This document shows positions 1-8,303 of a stretch of DNA of 64,000 nt, piece after piece. Every line of letters begins with the position of its first letter. Position 1 is the stretch's first letter. A program made the translations under genes and the position numbers. The notes under the pieces are model-generated. The model made no database searches. It was given only the letters and a program-made list of their open reading frames with translations, and had not been told where the DNA came from. Source of the DNA: JAEUNX01 sp034004685 (lineage in GTDB: Bacteria; Pseudomonadota; Gammaproteobacteria; Burkholderiales; Rhodocyclaceae); assembly GCA_034004685.1 (NCBI GenBank), contig JAVEWG010000003.1, positions 62,001-126,000 of the forward strand. The letters run 5' to 3'.

Positions 1-572
1 TGGCGCGGCAGGTGGCGCGCCAGGAAGTCCATCTGGTCGGCCAGGATGTGGCGGTTGCAGAGGATCAGGTATTCCGCCTTGTTGGGCACGTAGGGCGCGT
101 AAAGCAGGGGCATTCGGGCCTGTTCGGGCGTTCGGCCACTCTTGCGTTGGTTGCAGCTGCGGCAGGCGGTCACCACGTTCATCCAGATATCCCGTCCGCC
201 CTGAGAGATGGGGTGGACGTGATCTCGAGTCAGGTGGCCGCCAGGGAGCCGGCAGCCGCAGTAGGCGCAAAGCTGGCGATCCCGGTGGAAGAGCTCCCGG
301 TTATTCAGGGGCGGCACCGCCAGCAGATAGCCGGCCTGGAGGGCCCGGCCGCGGATCGCGATGATGCTGTTGGCGGTGATCTCCGAGCGTCGTCCGGTGA
401 GGCGGTTGATGCCCCCGTGGATCAGGATGTGGCGTTCACCGGCAGTCCATGCCACCATGTCAAGAGCATAGTAATGGCAGGCCGTCTGCCAGCTGACCCA
501 GCGGTGGGGCTGGCCGTGCATGTCCAGGGTCAGCACCAAGGGGTGGCGGGGAGGGGGGATCTCCCTGCCCAT
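1..572 (-). CDS. HNH endonuclease (3' end outside window)
   Basis: Reading leftward from ATG at 572 gives at least 190 codons open to the window edge, so the C-terminus is missing. The HNH core is clear: a first cysteine pair (CAYCG), then DHVHPISQGGRD, an Asn in MNVV, and a second pair in CRSCNQRKSG. This is the ββα-metal fold with a structural zinc, found in many stand-alone HNH proteins of about 180-190 residues. A GAGGG ribosome site lies just upstream of the ATG. It is divergent from the TonB-like gene with only about 30 bases between them. The family nicks or cuts DNA, but the target of this protein cannot be read from sequence. Confidence 0.85.
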   Translation of the reverse strand, partial: MGREIPPPRHPLVLTLDMHGQPHRWVSWQTACHYYALDMVAWTAGERHILIHGGINRLTGRRSEITANSIIAIRGRALQAGYLLAVPPLNNRELFHRDRQLCAYCGCRLPGGHLTRDHVHPISQGGRDIWMNVVTACRSCNQRKSGRTPEQARMPLLYAPYVPNKAEYLILCNRHILADQMDFLARHLPR

Positions 573-602
573 CGTTTCCCTCGCCACGGAATTTTGCTTG
601 TC

Positions 603-1313
603 ATGGTTCACGGTGCCATCTCCGTCCTCTTCGGTGGACCCGCCGGGGCGCCACGCCTGGCCCTGGCTGCGGGCCTGTCGGTGCTGGTCCATCTGATCCT
701 GCTCTGGCCAGGCCCCTCCCGGGTGCCAAGGCTGGGGCCGGTCAACGTCATCAGAGCAGAACTGCGGTCCATGGCGCAAGGGGAGCGCCCCCGGGCGGCA
801 GTTTCCCGGCAGGATGGGGCGATCGGCAGGGGCTCGATCCCCGGCTCCATGCCTGTTGGAGGGGGGGCCGGCGTAAAGGGTTCGGCGCCGCGCCTCCGCC
901 AGGAGGCTTCTCGGGAGACGGGGGTGGCGACCGTCCGGCCAGCCGTGCCGTTGGCACCGTCCGCTTCCCTGAGCCGTCAGACTGAATTGGAGGCCTCCGG
1001 CCAGCGGGTCAGTCCGGATGCCTTGGTGGATTTTCGCCTGAGGCTGGCCCGGGCTTTGCGTGCCCTCCCTGGAGAAGGGGCTCCACCTTCCGTTTCCAGC
1101 CTGGTAACGGTGGAATTACGGGTTCACATCCTGCCGGGCGGCCGCCCGTTGGTGGCAGTGGCCAACGATGGCAGCGCGCCTGCCGTGGCGGCCTGGGCAA
1201 AGGCAAGGGTCGCCGAGGCGGCAGCGGGTCAGGGGCTGTCGGAATGGGTCGGACTGGCGGTGGATCTGGCCGTAAGTATTGAGCCTGGCGGCCTTCCCGG
1301 GCCGGCACCCTAA
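603..1313 (+). CDS. TonB-like C-terminal domain protein
   Basis: The reading frame is open further upstream, but the protein-like part begins at ATG 603 (236 aa), because the upstream stretch lies antisense to the HNH gene. Residues about 17-35 form a hydrophobic segment (LALAAGLSVLVHLILLW) typical of a TonB N-terminal anchor. A low-complexity linker follows. The last ~90 residues (DFRLRLARALRALPGEG, then VTVELRVHILPGGRPL) resemble the TonB C-terminal fold that contacts outer-membrane receptors. The classical Pro-Glu/Pro-Lys linker and neighbouring exbBD are absent, so this could be a TonB-family accessory protein rather than a working energy transducer. Confidence 0.6.
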   Translation: MVHGAISVLFGGPAGAPRLALAAGLSVLVHLILLWPGPSRVPRLGPVNVIRAELRSMAQGERPRAAVSRQDGAIGRGSIPGSMPVGGGAGVKGSAPRLRQEASRETGVATVRPAVPLAPSASLSRQTELEASGQRVSPDALVDFRLRLARALRALPGEGAPPSVSSLVTVELRVHILPGGRPLVAVANDGSAPAVAAWAKARVAEAAAGQGLSEWVGLAVDLAVSIEPGGLPGPAP

Positions 1314-1340
1314 GGGGGCTGGCCGTGCCGGCGCAGGGTC

Positions 1341-1895
1341 CTATTTGCTGACTGGCGCATGGCCAGGAACGACGATGTCCAGGGTATGGAAGCTGTAGGC
1401 GCCGCGCCGCCGATCCTCGAAGTAATGGCGTAGCGTCAAGGCGATGGTGCGGAAGGCCAGGTCGTCCCAGGGAATGTCCTTCTCGGTCATCAACACCGTC
1501 TCCAGGGATTCCTCGCCCGGGCCGAAATCCAGGTCCAGCAGGCGGGCTCGGTAGATAATATGCACCTGACTGATCTGGGGAACGTTGATCAGGGAGAACA
1601 TGCCTCCCAGTTCCACCCGGGCGCCGGCTTCCTCGATAGTTTCCCGCTGGGCGCCTTCGGCGGTGGTCTCGCCGTTTTCCATGAAACCGGCGGGCAGCGT
1701 CCAGAAACCATAGCGCGGCTCGATGGCCCGCCGGCACATCAGGATTTTGTCTTCCCACTCGGCCAGGGCGCCCACCACGATCTTGGGGTTGAGGTAGTGG
1801 ATGGCGCCGCAGTGGTCGCAGACGTGGCGGGGGAGGGAGTCCCCGGCGGGGATGCGCAGGGACACTGTATGGCCGCAGGTGGAGCAATACTTCAT
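1341..1895 (-). CDS. NUDIX hydrolase with N-terminal zinc ribbon
   Basis: 184 aa from ATG 1895, chosen because an AAGGA lies just upstream and because the protein starts with the zinc ribbon (MKYCSTCGH, then CDHCG). The upstream in-frame extension looks like leader sequence. The NUDIX box is complete at about residues 68-90: GFMENGETTAEGAQRETIEE followed by AGA, matching GX5EX7REUXEEXGU. Members hydrolyse nucleoside diphosphates linked to another moiety, such as ADP-ribose or NADH. The ribbon resembles that of NudC-like and YfcD-like enzymes, but the protein is much shorter than NudC, so the substrate is uncertain. It stands alone, convergent with the TonB-like gene. Confidence 0.85.
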   Translation of the reverse strand: MKYCSTCGHTVSLRIPAGDSLPRHVCDHCGAIHYLNPKIVVGALAEWEDKILMCRRAIEPRYGFWTLPAGFMENGETTAEGAQRETIEEAGARVELGGMFSLINVPQISQVHIIYRARLLDLDFGPGEESLETVLMTEKDIPWDDLAFRTIALTLRHYFEDRRRGAYSFHTLDIVVPGHAPVSK

Positions 1896-2063
1896 GAAGG
1901 ATCCTTGGTTTTTGTCAATTCTAGACCCCAAGGAGTGTGGCGAGAATCCTCATTTGCCGGTGGGGCCGGGGCTCAAGTCTCCAGTCCGTTCGTCGTTAGT
2001 GCATGACGTGAGCAATCGTGCCTGAATGCTCGCGTGATCCGTATCCCATAGGTTGATGTATCC

Positions 2064-4061
2064 ATGGTGCCGTCTTTTGACGTCAATAAGTTCGAGCAGA
2101 TGAAGGCTTCGGGGGATTTGCCCTCGCCGCGAGGGTCGGCTCTGGCCATCATCCGCATGATCCAGGAAGAAGACGTATCCCTGGCAGAACTGGCGCGGGT
2201 GATCAAGACCGATCCGGCCTTCGTCGGGCGCTTGATCAAGGCCGCCAATGGCTTGCTTCCCCTGGACCGGCGGCCGGTGGCCTCGATTCCAGAGGCCTTG
2301 ATGGTTCTGGGTTTGCCGGCCGTGCGCACCATGGCTTTGGGGTTTTCCCTCCTTTCCAGCTATCGCCAGGGCGCCTGTGTGGGGTTTGACTACGAGCGCT
2401 ACTGGAGTTCGTCCTTGTTGATGGCCTTGGCCATGCAACTGGTGACCCAGCGCACCCGGGTTGCGGCACCCGATGAAGCGTTTTCCGTGGGGCTTCTGGC
2501 CCGGATTGGTGAGTTGGCCCTGGCCACCATGTACGTAAAGGGGTACGAGGGGGTACTGGCGGAGCACCGCAGCTTTCCAGAAACCCGGCTGGCGGACCTG
2601 GAGCGCCAGGCCTTCGCCATGGACCACCGGGAACTGAGCGCCGCCATGCTGGCGGACTGGAAATTTCCCAGAGTCTTCAGCCAGCCGGTGTTCTATTTCG
2701 AACAACCCGAGCGGGCGCCCTATGGGGCAGGCTCGCGGGAATACATGGTGACCCATGGCCTGGTGCTGGCAGCGGCGCTCGCCGAGCTGTGCCTGGCCGA
2801 AAGCGTGGAACAGCCTCGCCTGCTGCCTGGCGTGGTGGCCCTGGCCAATCGGATTGGCCTGGACAGGGATGTGCTGACTGCCATGTACGACCGCTTGGGC
2901 AAGGAGTGGCTGGAGTGGGGGGCGATTCTCAAGCTGCCTGCAGAAACCTTGCCGCCCTTCTCCGAGTTGGCCGAGGCCGTCGCCAACCAGACTTCGGAAG
3001 CCGTTTCAGCCGATCCGGTGCCCGCTGCTGGCGTCCAGGGGGAGGGCCCGGCCCGGGTGGGCCTGGCCCTGCGGGTTTTGATCGTGGATGACGACGCGTC
3101 GATCCGAGCCGTGTTGCGGGGCGTTCTGGAGCGGGCGGGGCACAAGGTTTTCGAGGCTGTCCATGGGCGGGCCGGACTTGAAATGGCGCTGGAGATCCAG
3201 CCGCAACTGATGATCATCGACTGGATGATGCCCGAGATGGATGGGCTGGAGCTGACCCGCTCCCTGCGCAAGACCAAGATCGGGCGCACCATTTACATCC
3301 TTCTCCTCACCAGCCTGGAGGAGGACGATCGTCTCATCGAGGCGTTCGAGAACGGGGTGGACGATTTCGTCACCAAGCCGGTCAAACCCCGGGTGCTGGC
3401 GGCCCGCTTGCGGGCCGGCCATCGGGTGATCCGCCTGCAGCAGGAGATCGAGAAGGACCGGGAAGAAATCCGCCATTTCGCGGCCGAGTTGGCGGTGTCC
3501 AACCGGCGTCTGCAGGAAGTGGCCCTGACCGATTCCCTCACGGGCTTCCCCAATCGGCGCTATGCCATCGAGCGGATGACCCAGGAGTGGGCCGCGTCCC
3601 AGCGCTCCCGGCGGCCCCTGTCCTGCATGGTGATCGATGTGGATGGGTTCAAACAGATCAACGACGGTTATGGCCATGACGTGGGCGATCGGGTGCTGGT
3701 CCAGGCTTCCTCAGCCCTCAAGCTCGCCCTGCGTAGCCAGGACGTGATCGCACGAACCGGTGGCGACGAATTTCTGGTGATCTGCCCGGAAACCTCCCTT
3801 GAGGCGGCGGTGGTGTGCGCAGAGCGTCTGCGCAAGGCTGTTGAAGGAGCCAGGCTGACGGCTGACGGCGTGGCCCTGGGGGTAACCATCAGCGTTGGGG
3901 TCGCCACGCGGGATGGCACCATGGCCGATCCGGATGCCCTCCTGAAACGGGCCGATCAGGGGGCTTATCTGGCCAAGCAACGGGGGCGTAACAAGGTGGG
4001 GACGGTACAATCCATTCAGAAGTCAGTCAGTCCCCCTGGGGCGGCGGGCTCGGGAGGATAG
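2064..4061 (+). CDS. HDOD–receiver–GGDEF diguanylate cyclase
   Basis: 665 aa in three parts. An HDOD domain occupies about residues 15-290 (HDOD proteins act as signalling scaffolds). A receiver domain spans ~337-455, with VLIVDDD at its start, phospho-acceptor Asp386 in IIDWMMPEMDG, and the conserved Lys in VTKPVKP. A GGDEF domain follows, with an intact signature at 566-570 preceded at the right spacing by RSQD, the product-inhibition I-site. It should therefore be an active, feedback-inhibited diguanylate cyclase controlled by phosphorylation. Only eight bases separate it from the next c-di-GMP gene, so the two are very likely co-transcribed. No cognate histidine kinase is in the window. 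Confidence 0.92.
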   Translation: MVPSFDVNKFEQMKASGDLPSPRGSALAIIRMIQEEDVSLAELARVIKTDPAFVGRLIKAANGLLPLDRRPVASIPEALMVLGLPAVRTMALGFSLLSSYRQGACVGFDYERYWSSSLLMALAMQLVTQRTRVAAPDEAFSVGLLARIGELALATMYVKGYEGVLAEHRSFPETRLADLERQAFAMDHRELSAAMLADWKFPRVFSQPVFYFEQPERAPYGAGSREYMVTHGLVLAAALAELCLAESVEQPRLLPGVVALANRIGLDRDVLTAMYDRLGKEWLEWGAILKLPAETLPPFSELAEAVANQTSEAVSADPVPAAGVQGEGPARVGLALRVLIVDDDASIRAVLRGVLERAGHKVFEAVHGRAGLEMALEIQPQLMIIDWMMPEMDGLELTRSLRKTKIGRTIYILLLTSLEEDDRLIEAFENGVDDFVTKPVKPRVLAARLRAGHRVIRLQQEIEKDREEIRHFAAELAVSNRRLQEVALTDSLTGFPNRRYAIERMTQEWAASQRSRRPLSCMVIDVDGFKQINDGYGHDVGDRVLVQASSALKLALRSQDVIARTGGDEFLVICPETSLEAAVVCAERLRKAVEGARLTADGVALGVTISVGVATRDGTMADPDALLKRADQGAYLAKQRGRNKVGTVQSIQKSVSPPGAAGSGG

Positions 4062-4069
4062 ACCCACCA

Positions 4070-5845
4070 ATGAATCAGCGGTTTGTTTCCGCGCCCCGGA
4101 GTTCCGTGCTCCTGCGGGTGCTATTGGTGGATGATTCCGAGGATGACGCTTTCCTGCTCAGGGCCGAGTTGGCGCGTCGCGGTCTCCCCCTGACGTATCA
4201 CCGGGTCGATTGTGAGATCGATCTGGCTGCGGCCTTGACCCAGGACGAGTGGGATCTGGTCATCTCGGATCATTGCATGCCCGGCTTCGATGCCTTTGGC
4301 GCCCTGGAAACCCTCAAGCGCAGTGGTCGGGATTTGCCCTTTGTGCTGCTTTCGGGGCATATACCGGAGCAATTGGCCGTGGCGGCCATGAGCCAGGGGG
4401 TGGACGACTTCGTTGAGAAAGGCAACTACGATCGCCTGATTCCGGTGATCGAACGGGAAATCCGTGGGGCTGCAGCGCGCCAGGCCGCACGCCAGGCCGA
4501 GCAGCATCTGCGCCAGGTGGCCAATTTCGATGCCCTGTGCGCCCTGCCCAACAAGCACCTGTTCTGCGCCAAGGTGGCCGACTGGATCGCTGATACCCGC
4601 CGACGGGGCAAGCCTTGCCAGGGTACCTTGCTGGCCTTGGATCTTGATCGCTTCCTGCGGATCAACGCGAGCCTGGGCTACGCTGCGGGGGACGATATTC
4701 TGCGGGCAGTCGCCCAGCGTCTGGTGGAAACCCTCGATGCGGACGTGCTGGTGGGGCGCCTCGGCAGCGATGAATTCGGCGTGTTCGTGCCGGGAGAAAG
4801 CAGCCAGGAGAGCGCCGACATCTTTGCTCGCTGGGTTCGGCGGATTTTCGATAAGCCCTTCTTGAAGGGGCGGGAGGAAGTGGTTCTTAGCGCCAGCATC
4901 GGCATCGCGCCGGTGGAGGGGGCGACGGCGGAAGCCTTCGAATGTCTGCTGAACGCTGAAACCGCCATGGCCCAGGTGAAGCGGGCCGGGGGAAACGGTT
5001 ATCGCTTTTTCGAGTTGGCCATGAGCCAGCTGTCGGCTGAAACCTTGGCCTTGGAGGGGGATTTGCGCGGGGCTCTGGACCGGGGAGAGCTGTTCCTGGT
5101 CTATCAGCCGGTAGTGGATGGGGAGAGCGGGGTAACCCTGGGGGTGGAGGCCTTGTTGCGGTGGCGCCACCCGGAGCGGGGCGTGGTGCCCCCCGACCGC
5201 TTCATCCCGGTGGCGGACGAAACCGGTTTGATCGTGGAGATCGGTACCTGGGTCCTGGCCGAAGCCTGTCGCCAATGCCGCCAGTGGCAGCTTGCGGGTG
5301 ATACCGAATTGCGCATATCGGTGAACGTGTCGGCGGTGCAGTTCGGGCAGCCCAGCCTGCTGGGGGCGGTGGCCAGCGCTCTGTCGGCCAGCGGCTTGTC
5401 CGCTGCCAGCCTGATGCTGGAGATCACCGAGACATCCATCATGCGTGACGTGGGAGCCACCGCGGCCATGCTCCGTGCCCTCAAGGACATGGGCGTGCGG
5501 ATCGCGGTGGATGATTTCGGAACGGGTTATTCGTCCCTGTCCTACCTCAAGCGCTTTCCCATCGACATCATCAAGATCGACAAATCCTTTGTCAGGGATC
5601 TGTGTGAAGACGACGAGGATGCGGCGATCGTCAGGGCGATCATCGCCCTGGCCCACAGCATGCGCCGGGAGACCATCGCCGAGGGGGTCGAAAGCGGCGA
5701 GCAGTTGGCGCTGCTGCTGCGGGAGCGGTGTGGCTTGCTTCAGGGCTACCACCTGGGGCGCCCGGTGCCTGCCGAAGAGATCAGCCAGCGGTTGGCGGAA
5801 GAGGCCTTGCATCGGGCTGATGGAAAGATCGAAAAAAATACCTAA
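4070..5845 (+). CDS. Receiver–GGDEF–EAL c-di-GMP signalling protein
   Basis: 591 aa. The N-terminal receiver (residues ~15-135) has the acidic pair in VDDSEDD, Asp67 in ISDHCMPG and Lys in VEKGN. The GGDEF domain carries GSDEF at 232-236 in place of GGDEF and no obvious I-site, so cyclase activity is doubtful. The EAL domain starts near residue 340, with EALLRWRHPERG at 360, EITETSIM, and DDFGTGYSSLSYLKRFP, plus the Glu of AEGVES, so phosphodiesterase activity is expected. It lies directly after the diguanylate cyclase gene and upstream of flhDC. A synthase/phosphodiesterase pair with opposing activities next to the flagellar master regulator suggests local control of the motile/sessile switch. 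Confidence 0.92.
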   Translation: MNQRFVSAPRSSVLLRVLLVDDSEDDAFLLRAELARRGLPLTYHRVDCEIDLAAALTQDEWDLVISDHCMPGFDAFGALETLKRSGRDLPFVLLSGHIPEQLAVAAMSQGVDDFVEKGNYDRLIPVIEREIRGAAARQAARQAEQHLRQVANFDALCALPNKHLFCAKVADWIADTRRRGKPCQGTLLALDLDRFLRINASLGYAAGDDILRAVAQRLVETLDADVLVGRLGSDEFGVFVPGESSQESADIFARWVRRIFDKPFLKGREEVVLSASIGIAPVEGATAEAFECLLNAETAMAQVKRAGGNGYRFFELAMSQLSAETLALEGDLRGALDRGELFLVYQPVVDGESGVTLGVEALLRWRHPERGVVPPDRFIPVADETGLIVEIGTWVLAEACRQCRQWQLAGDTELRISVNVSAVQFGQPSLLGAVASALSASGLSAASLMLEITETSIMRDVGATAAMLRALKDMGVRIAVDDFGTGYSSLSYLKRFPIDIIKIDKSFVRDLCEDDEDAAIVRAIIALAHSMRRETIAEGVESGEQLALLLRERCGLLQGYHLGRPVPAEEISQRLAEEALHRADGKIEKNT

Positions 5846-5894
5846 AGTTTTTTCCCCGTCGGCCGCTATCTGCACTACGAAAGAAGTGAATCTC

Positions 5895-5925
5895 GTCGTG
5901 TAAGACAGATTCTTACGTTCGACGC
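5895..5925. promoter_or_regulatory. Inverted repeat in flhDC upstream region
   Basis: Between the EAL gene and flhD (5846-6041) a 6-bp perfect inverted repeat GTAAGA–5 nt–TCTTAC (5901-5917) is flanked by a further, slightly offset repeat CGTCG/CGACG (5895-5899 and 5921-5925). No T-tract follows it, so it is a better candidate for an operator or 5'-UTR hairpin of flhDC than for a terminator. The remainder of this ~196-base gap is AT-richer than its surroundings and probably holds the flhD promoter, but I could not identify clear -35/-10 hexamers. Confidence 0.4.
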
Positions 5926-6041
5926 AGCTTTCTTCCCACGCGTTTTTCCGACGCCACCTGATTCTTTCCTGCCCCTCAAATCTGGACAATCGTTATCATG
6001 CTTGGCGCGTGCCCAGCCACGCCCAGAAGGAGTCGATGACG

Positions 6042-6353
6042 ATGACCACGCTGCAGGATGAAATCCGCGAACTGAATCTGGCTTATCTGATGCTCGTCCA
6101 GCGCATGCTGCGGGAGGATCGGGAGAGCGCCCTGTTCCGCCTGGGGGTCGGTGCCGATGTGGCTGACCTGCTGCTGGGGCTCGGTTCTGCCCAGTTGGTG
6201 CGGATGGCCGGTAGCCAGATGCTGTTGCCTCGTTTCCGGTTCGATGACGCCATGATGGCCGGGTTGCTGGCGGGACAGGGCCGCGATCAGGCCGCCGCCG
6301 GCTTGCATGCAGCCATCCTTGCCACCGGTCGTCCGGTGGAAACCCAGGCCTGA
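6042..6353 (+). CDS. flhD: Flagellar transcriptional activator FlhD
   Basis: 103 aa. The sequence LQDEIRELNLAYLMLVQRML near the N-terminus is the FlhD hallmark, and the gene is followed at once by flhC. FlhD and FlhC form the FlhD4C2 complex that activates class II flagellar promoters with sigma-70 RNA polymerase. Two in-frame ATGs exist at 6036 and 6042. AAGGAG at 6027-6032 leaves only 3 bases before the first but 9 before the second, so I prefer 6042. The protein is slightly short of the ~110-119 aa usual for the family, but its helical core is intact. Confidence 0.93.
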   Translation: MTTLQDEIRELNLAYLMLVQRMLREDRESALFRLGVGADVADLLLGLGSAQLVRMAGSQMLLPRFRFDDAMMAGLLAGQGRDQAAAGLHAAILATGRPVETQA

Positions 6354-6362
6354 GGAAGAATC

Positions 6363-6908
6363 ATGAGAAACAAGACCATCCTGCAGGAAGCCGAAGACAT
6401 CCGCCTGGCGGTGGAGATGGTGCAGCTTGGCGCACGCATGCAGATGCTGGAGGTGGAAACCCAGTTGAGCCGGGAGCGTTTGCTGAAAATCTACAAGGAG
6501 GTGCGCGGCGTTTCTCCTCCAAAGGGGATGCTGCCCTTTTCCACTGACTGGTTCATGACCTGGCAGCCGAATATTCACGCGTCCCTGTTCATGGGGCTCT
6601 ACAACTTCATGGGGCAGCAAGCCGGGCTGACCGGGCTGCCTGCCATTCTCAAGGCTTATCGCCTGTATCTTGACCATCTGGCGGGCGAAGACCTGGAGCC
6701 CGCCCTCAGCCTGACCCGGGCATGGACCCTGGTGCGCTTTTTTGAGGCGGACCTGCTCCATCTGGCGAGCTGCTCCTGCTGTGGCGGCAAGTTCGTGACC
6801 CACGCCTACGATCCGACCCGTGATTTTGTCTGCGGGTTGTGCAACATGCCCTCCCGGGCCGGCAAGACCCGCCGCAATCAAGTGGCGCAAGAGAGCGAAC
6901 GGGTCTGA
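6363..6908 (+). CDS. flhC: Flagellar transcriptional activator FlhC
   Basis: 181 aa, nine bases downstream of flhD in the same direction. The C-terminal zinc site is visible as CSCCGGKFVTH and, about 20 residues later, CGLCNMP, giving the four cysteines of the FlhC zinc cluster. FlhC supplies most of the DNA contacts in FlhD4C2. It begins MRNKTILQEAEDIRLAVEMV, typical of betaproteobacterial FlhC. An intrinsic terminator follows 20 bases after the stop, so flhDC ends the transcription unit. No other flagellar gene lies in this window. Confidence 0.95.
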   Translation: MRNKTILQEAEDIRLAVEMVQLGARMQMLEVETQLSRERLLKIYKEVRGVSPPKGMLPFSTDWFMTWQPNIHASLFMGLYNFMGQQAGLTGLPAILKAYRLYLDHLAGEDLEPALSLTRAWTLVRFFEADLLHLASCSCCGGKFVTHAYDPTRDFVCGLCNMPSRAGKTRRNQVAQESERV

Positions 6909-6930
6909 CCAGGCTTCAGTCTGGTCCGTG

Positions 6931-6961
6931 GAAAAAGCCGCCAGTTGGGCGGCTTTTTCTT
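6931..6961 (+). terminator. Intrinsic terminator after flhC
   Basis: GAAAAAGCCGCC–AGTT–GGGCGGCTTTTTC: a GC-rich stem flanked by matching A and T runs, with the T-run on the plus-strand 3' side. It sits just after the flhC stop, as expected for the end of the flhDC message. The A-tract would let it work in both directions. Confidence 0.9.
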
Positions 6962-7142
6962 TTGTTCCCGCTGGCGAACAGGCCGCCTGTCAAGTAGCGG
7001 AGCAGGAGTGTGGAACCTGGGCCTTGCGTTCAAGGCTGCCAGCCCCCCAAGGACCTCAGGGCCATTCGGGTAGTTCGCCTTCAGGCAAAAATCCGTCTTG
7101 ATCGCCGGATGTCGCCGAAGTAGTCCCTTAAAATAGCGACCG

Positions 7143-8303
7143 ATGCTGCCTTACTGGCGCCTGTCGGCGTACTACTTCTTTTACTTTGCCTTCGTTGGCG
7201 CCTTTTCCCCCTACTTTTCCCTCTATCTGCAGGATCTGCGTTTTTCCGCTACCGAAATCGCCATTCAGATGTCGATGATGCAGGTGATGCGGATCGCGGC
7301 TCCGGCCCTGTGGGGATGGCTGGCGGACCGGGCGGGTGCGCGCTTGCCTATCGTCAGGATGGCGGCGCTTTTGAGCCTGGTGGGGTTTTGCGGGTTTTTC
7401 ATGACCCGCCAGTTTGGCGGCATGCTTTTGGCCATGGCAATCATGGCGTTCTTTTGGAGTGCGGCCCTGCCCTTGGTGGAGAGTGTCACCTTCTCTCATC
7501 TGGGCCCTCATGCCGGGCGCTACGGCCGAATCCGGTTGTGGGGCTCGGTGGGCTTCATCGTGGTGGTTCTGGGCTTGGGGCGGATGCTCGACACCCTGCC
7601 GGTGACGGCCATTCTTTGGGTTTCCGGAGCGCTCCTGGCGGGCATCCTGGTGTGTGCCCTGTTGATTCAGGATGTGCCCCGCACCGCCGGGGTGGAGGTC
7701 GGGGCCGGGTTGGTGGAGATCCTTCGGCGGCGGGAGGTCCTGGCCTTTTTCGGGGGCTGTTTCCTCATGTCTGCTGCCCACGGCGTGCTCTATGTCTTCT
7801 ATTCGGTGTTCTTGGTCGCTCAGGGCTACGATAAGACAACCGTTGGCGTAATGTGGACCATCGGTGTGGTGGCCGAGATCCTTGTATTCATGGTGATGCC
7901 TCGGTTGCAGCGCCGGTTCTCCCTGCGGGGGATCTTGCTGTTCTCCTGCGCCACGGCGGTGCTTCGTTTCGCGCTGATTGGTTGGGGGGCAGCATCTCCT
8001 TTGGTGCTGGTGCTGGCCCAGGTGATGCATGGGGCAACCTTTGGCGCCTTCCATGGGGCTGCCATCGCGGTGGTGAACCAATGGTTTCCGGGCCGTCTCC
8101 AGTCCAGGGGGCAAGCCATTTATGGCAGCGTATCTTTCGGGGCCGGAGGCATGGTGGGCGGCTTGACGAGTGGGTTGGTCTGGGACAGTTTCGGGGCGAC
8201 CTGGGCGTTTTCCCTGGGGTCGTCGATTGCCTTGGTGGGCTGGATCGCCATGGCGGGGGGATGGCGCCCGGGCGTTGCGTCAGAGGGCGGGAGGCGAGCG
8301 TGA
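7143..8303 (+). CDS. MFS transporter, HcaT/LacY-like
   Basis: 386 aa, predicted 12 membrane segments. It opens YWRLSAYYFFYFAFVGAFSPYFSLYL, characteristic of the phenylpropionate-transporter-like (HcaT) and LacY-like MFS group, and carries the loop 2-3 motif WGWLADRAGAR. The substrate cannot be inferred from sequence. There is no Shine-Dalgarno before the ATG, and TTAAAAT at 7128-7134 ends about 8 bases upstream, so the message may be nearly leaderless. The stop codon overlaps the GTG start of the M48 peptidase gene, showing translational coupling. The ~180 bases after the flhC terminator hold nothing else that I can recognise. Confidence 0.85.
   Translation: MLPYWRLSAYYFFYFAFVGAFSPYFSLYLQDLRFSATEIAIQMSMMQVMRIAAPALWGWLADRAGARLPIVRMAALLSLVGFCGFFMTRQFGGMLLAMAIMAFFWSAALPLVESVTFSHLGPHAGRYGRIRLWGSVGFIVVVLGLGRMLDTLPVTAILWVSGALLAGILVCALLIQDVPRTAGVEVGAGLVEILRRREVLAFFGGCFLMSAAHGVLYVFYSVFLVAQGYDKTTVGVMWTIGVVAEILVFMVMPRLQRRFSLRGILLFSCATAVLRFALIGWGAASPLVLVLAQVMHGATFGAFHGAAIAVVNQWFPGRLQSRGQAIYGSVSFGAGGMVGGLTSGLVWDSFGATWAFSLGSSIALVGWIAMAGGWRPGVASEGGRRA

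Noticed and set aside
4121..5989. A 622-codon open frame on the minus strand across the REC-GGDEF-EAL gene.
   Set aside because: It is an antisense shadow created by high GC and third-position bias; its translation is His/Gln/Pro-rich with no domain, while the plus strand has complete GGDEF and EAL motifs.
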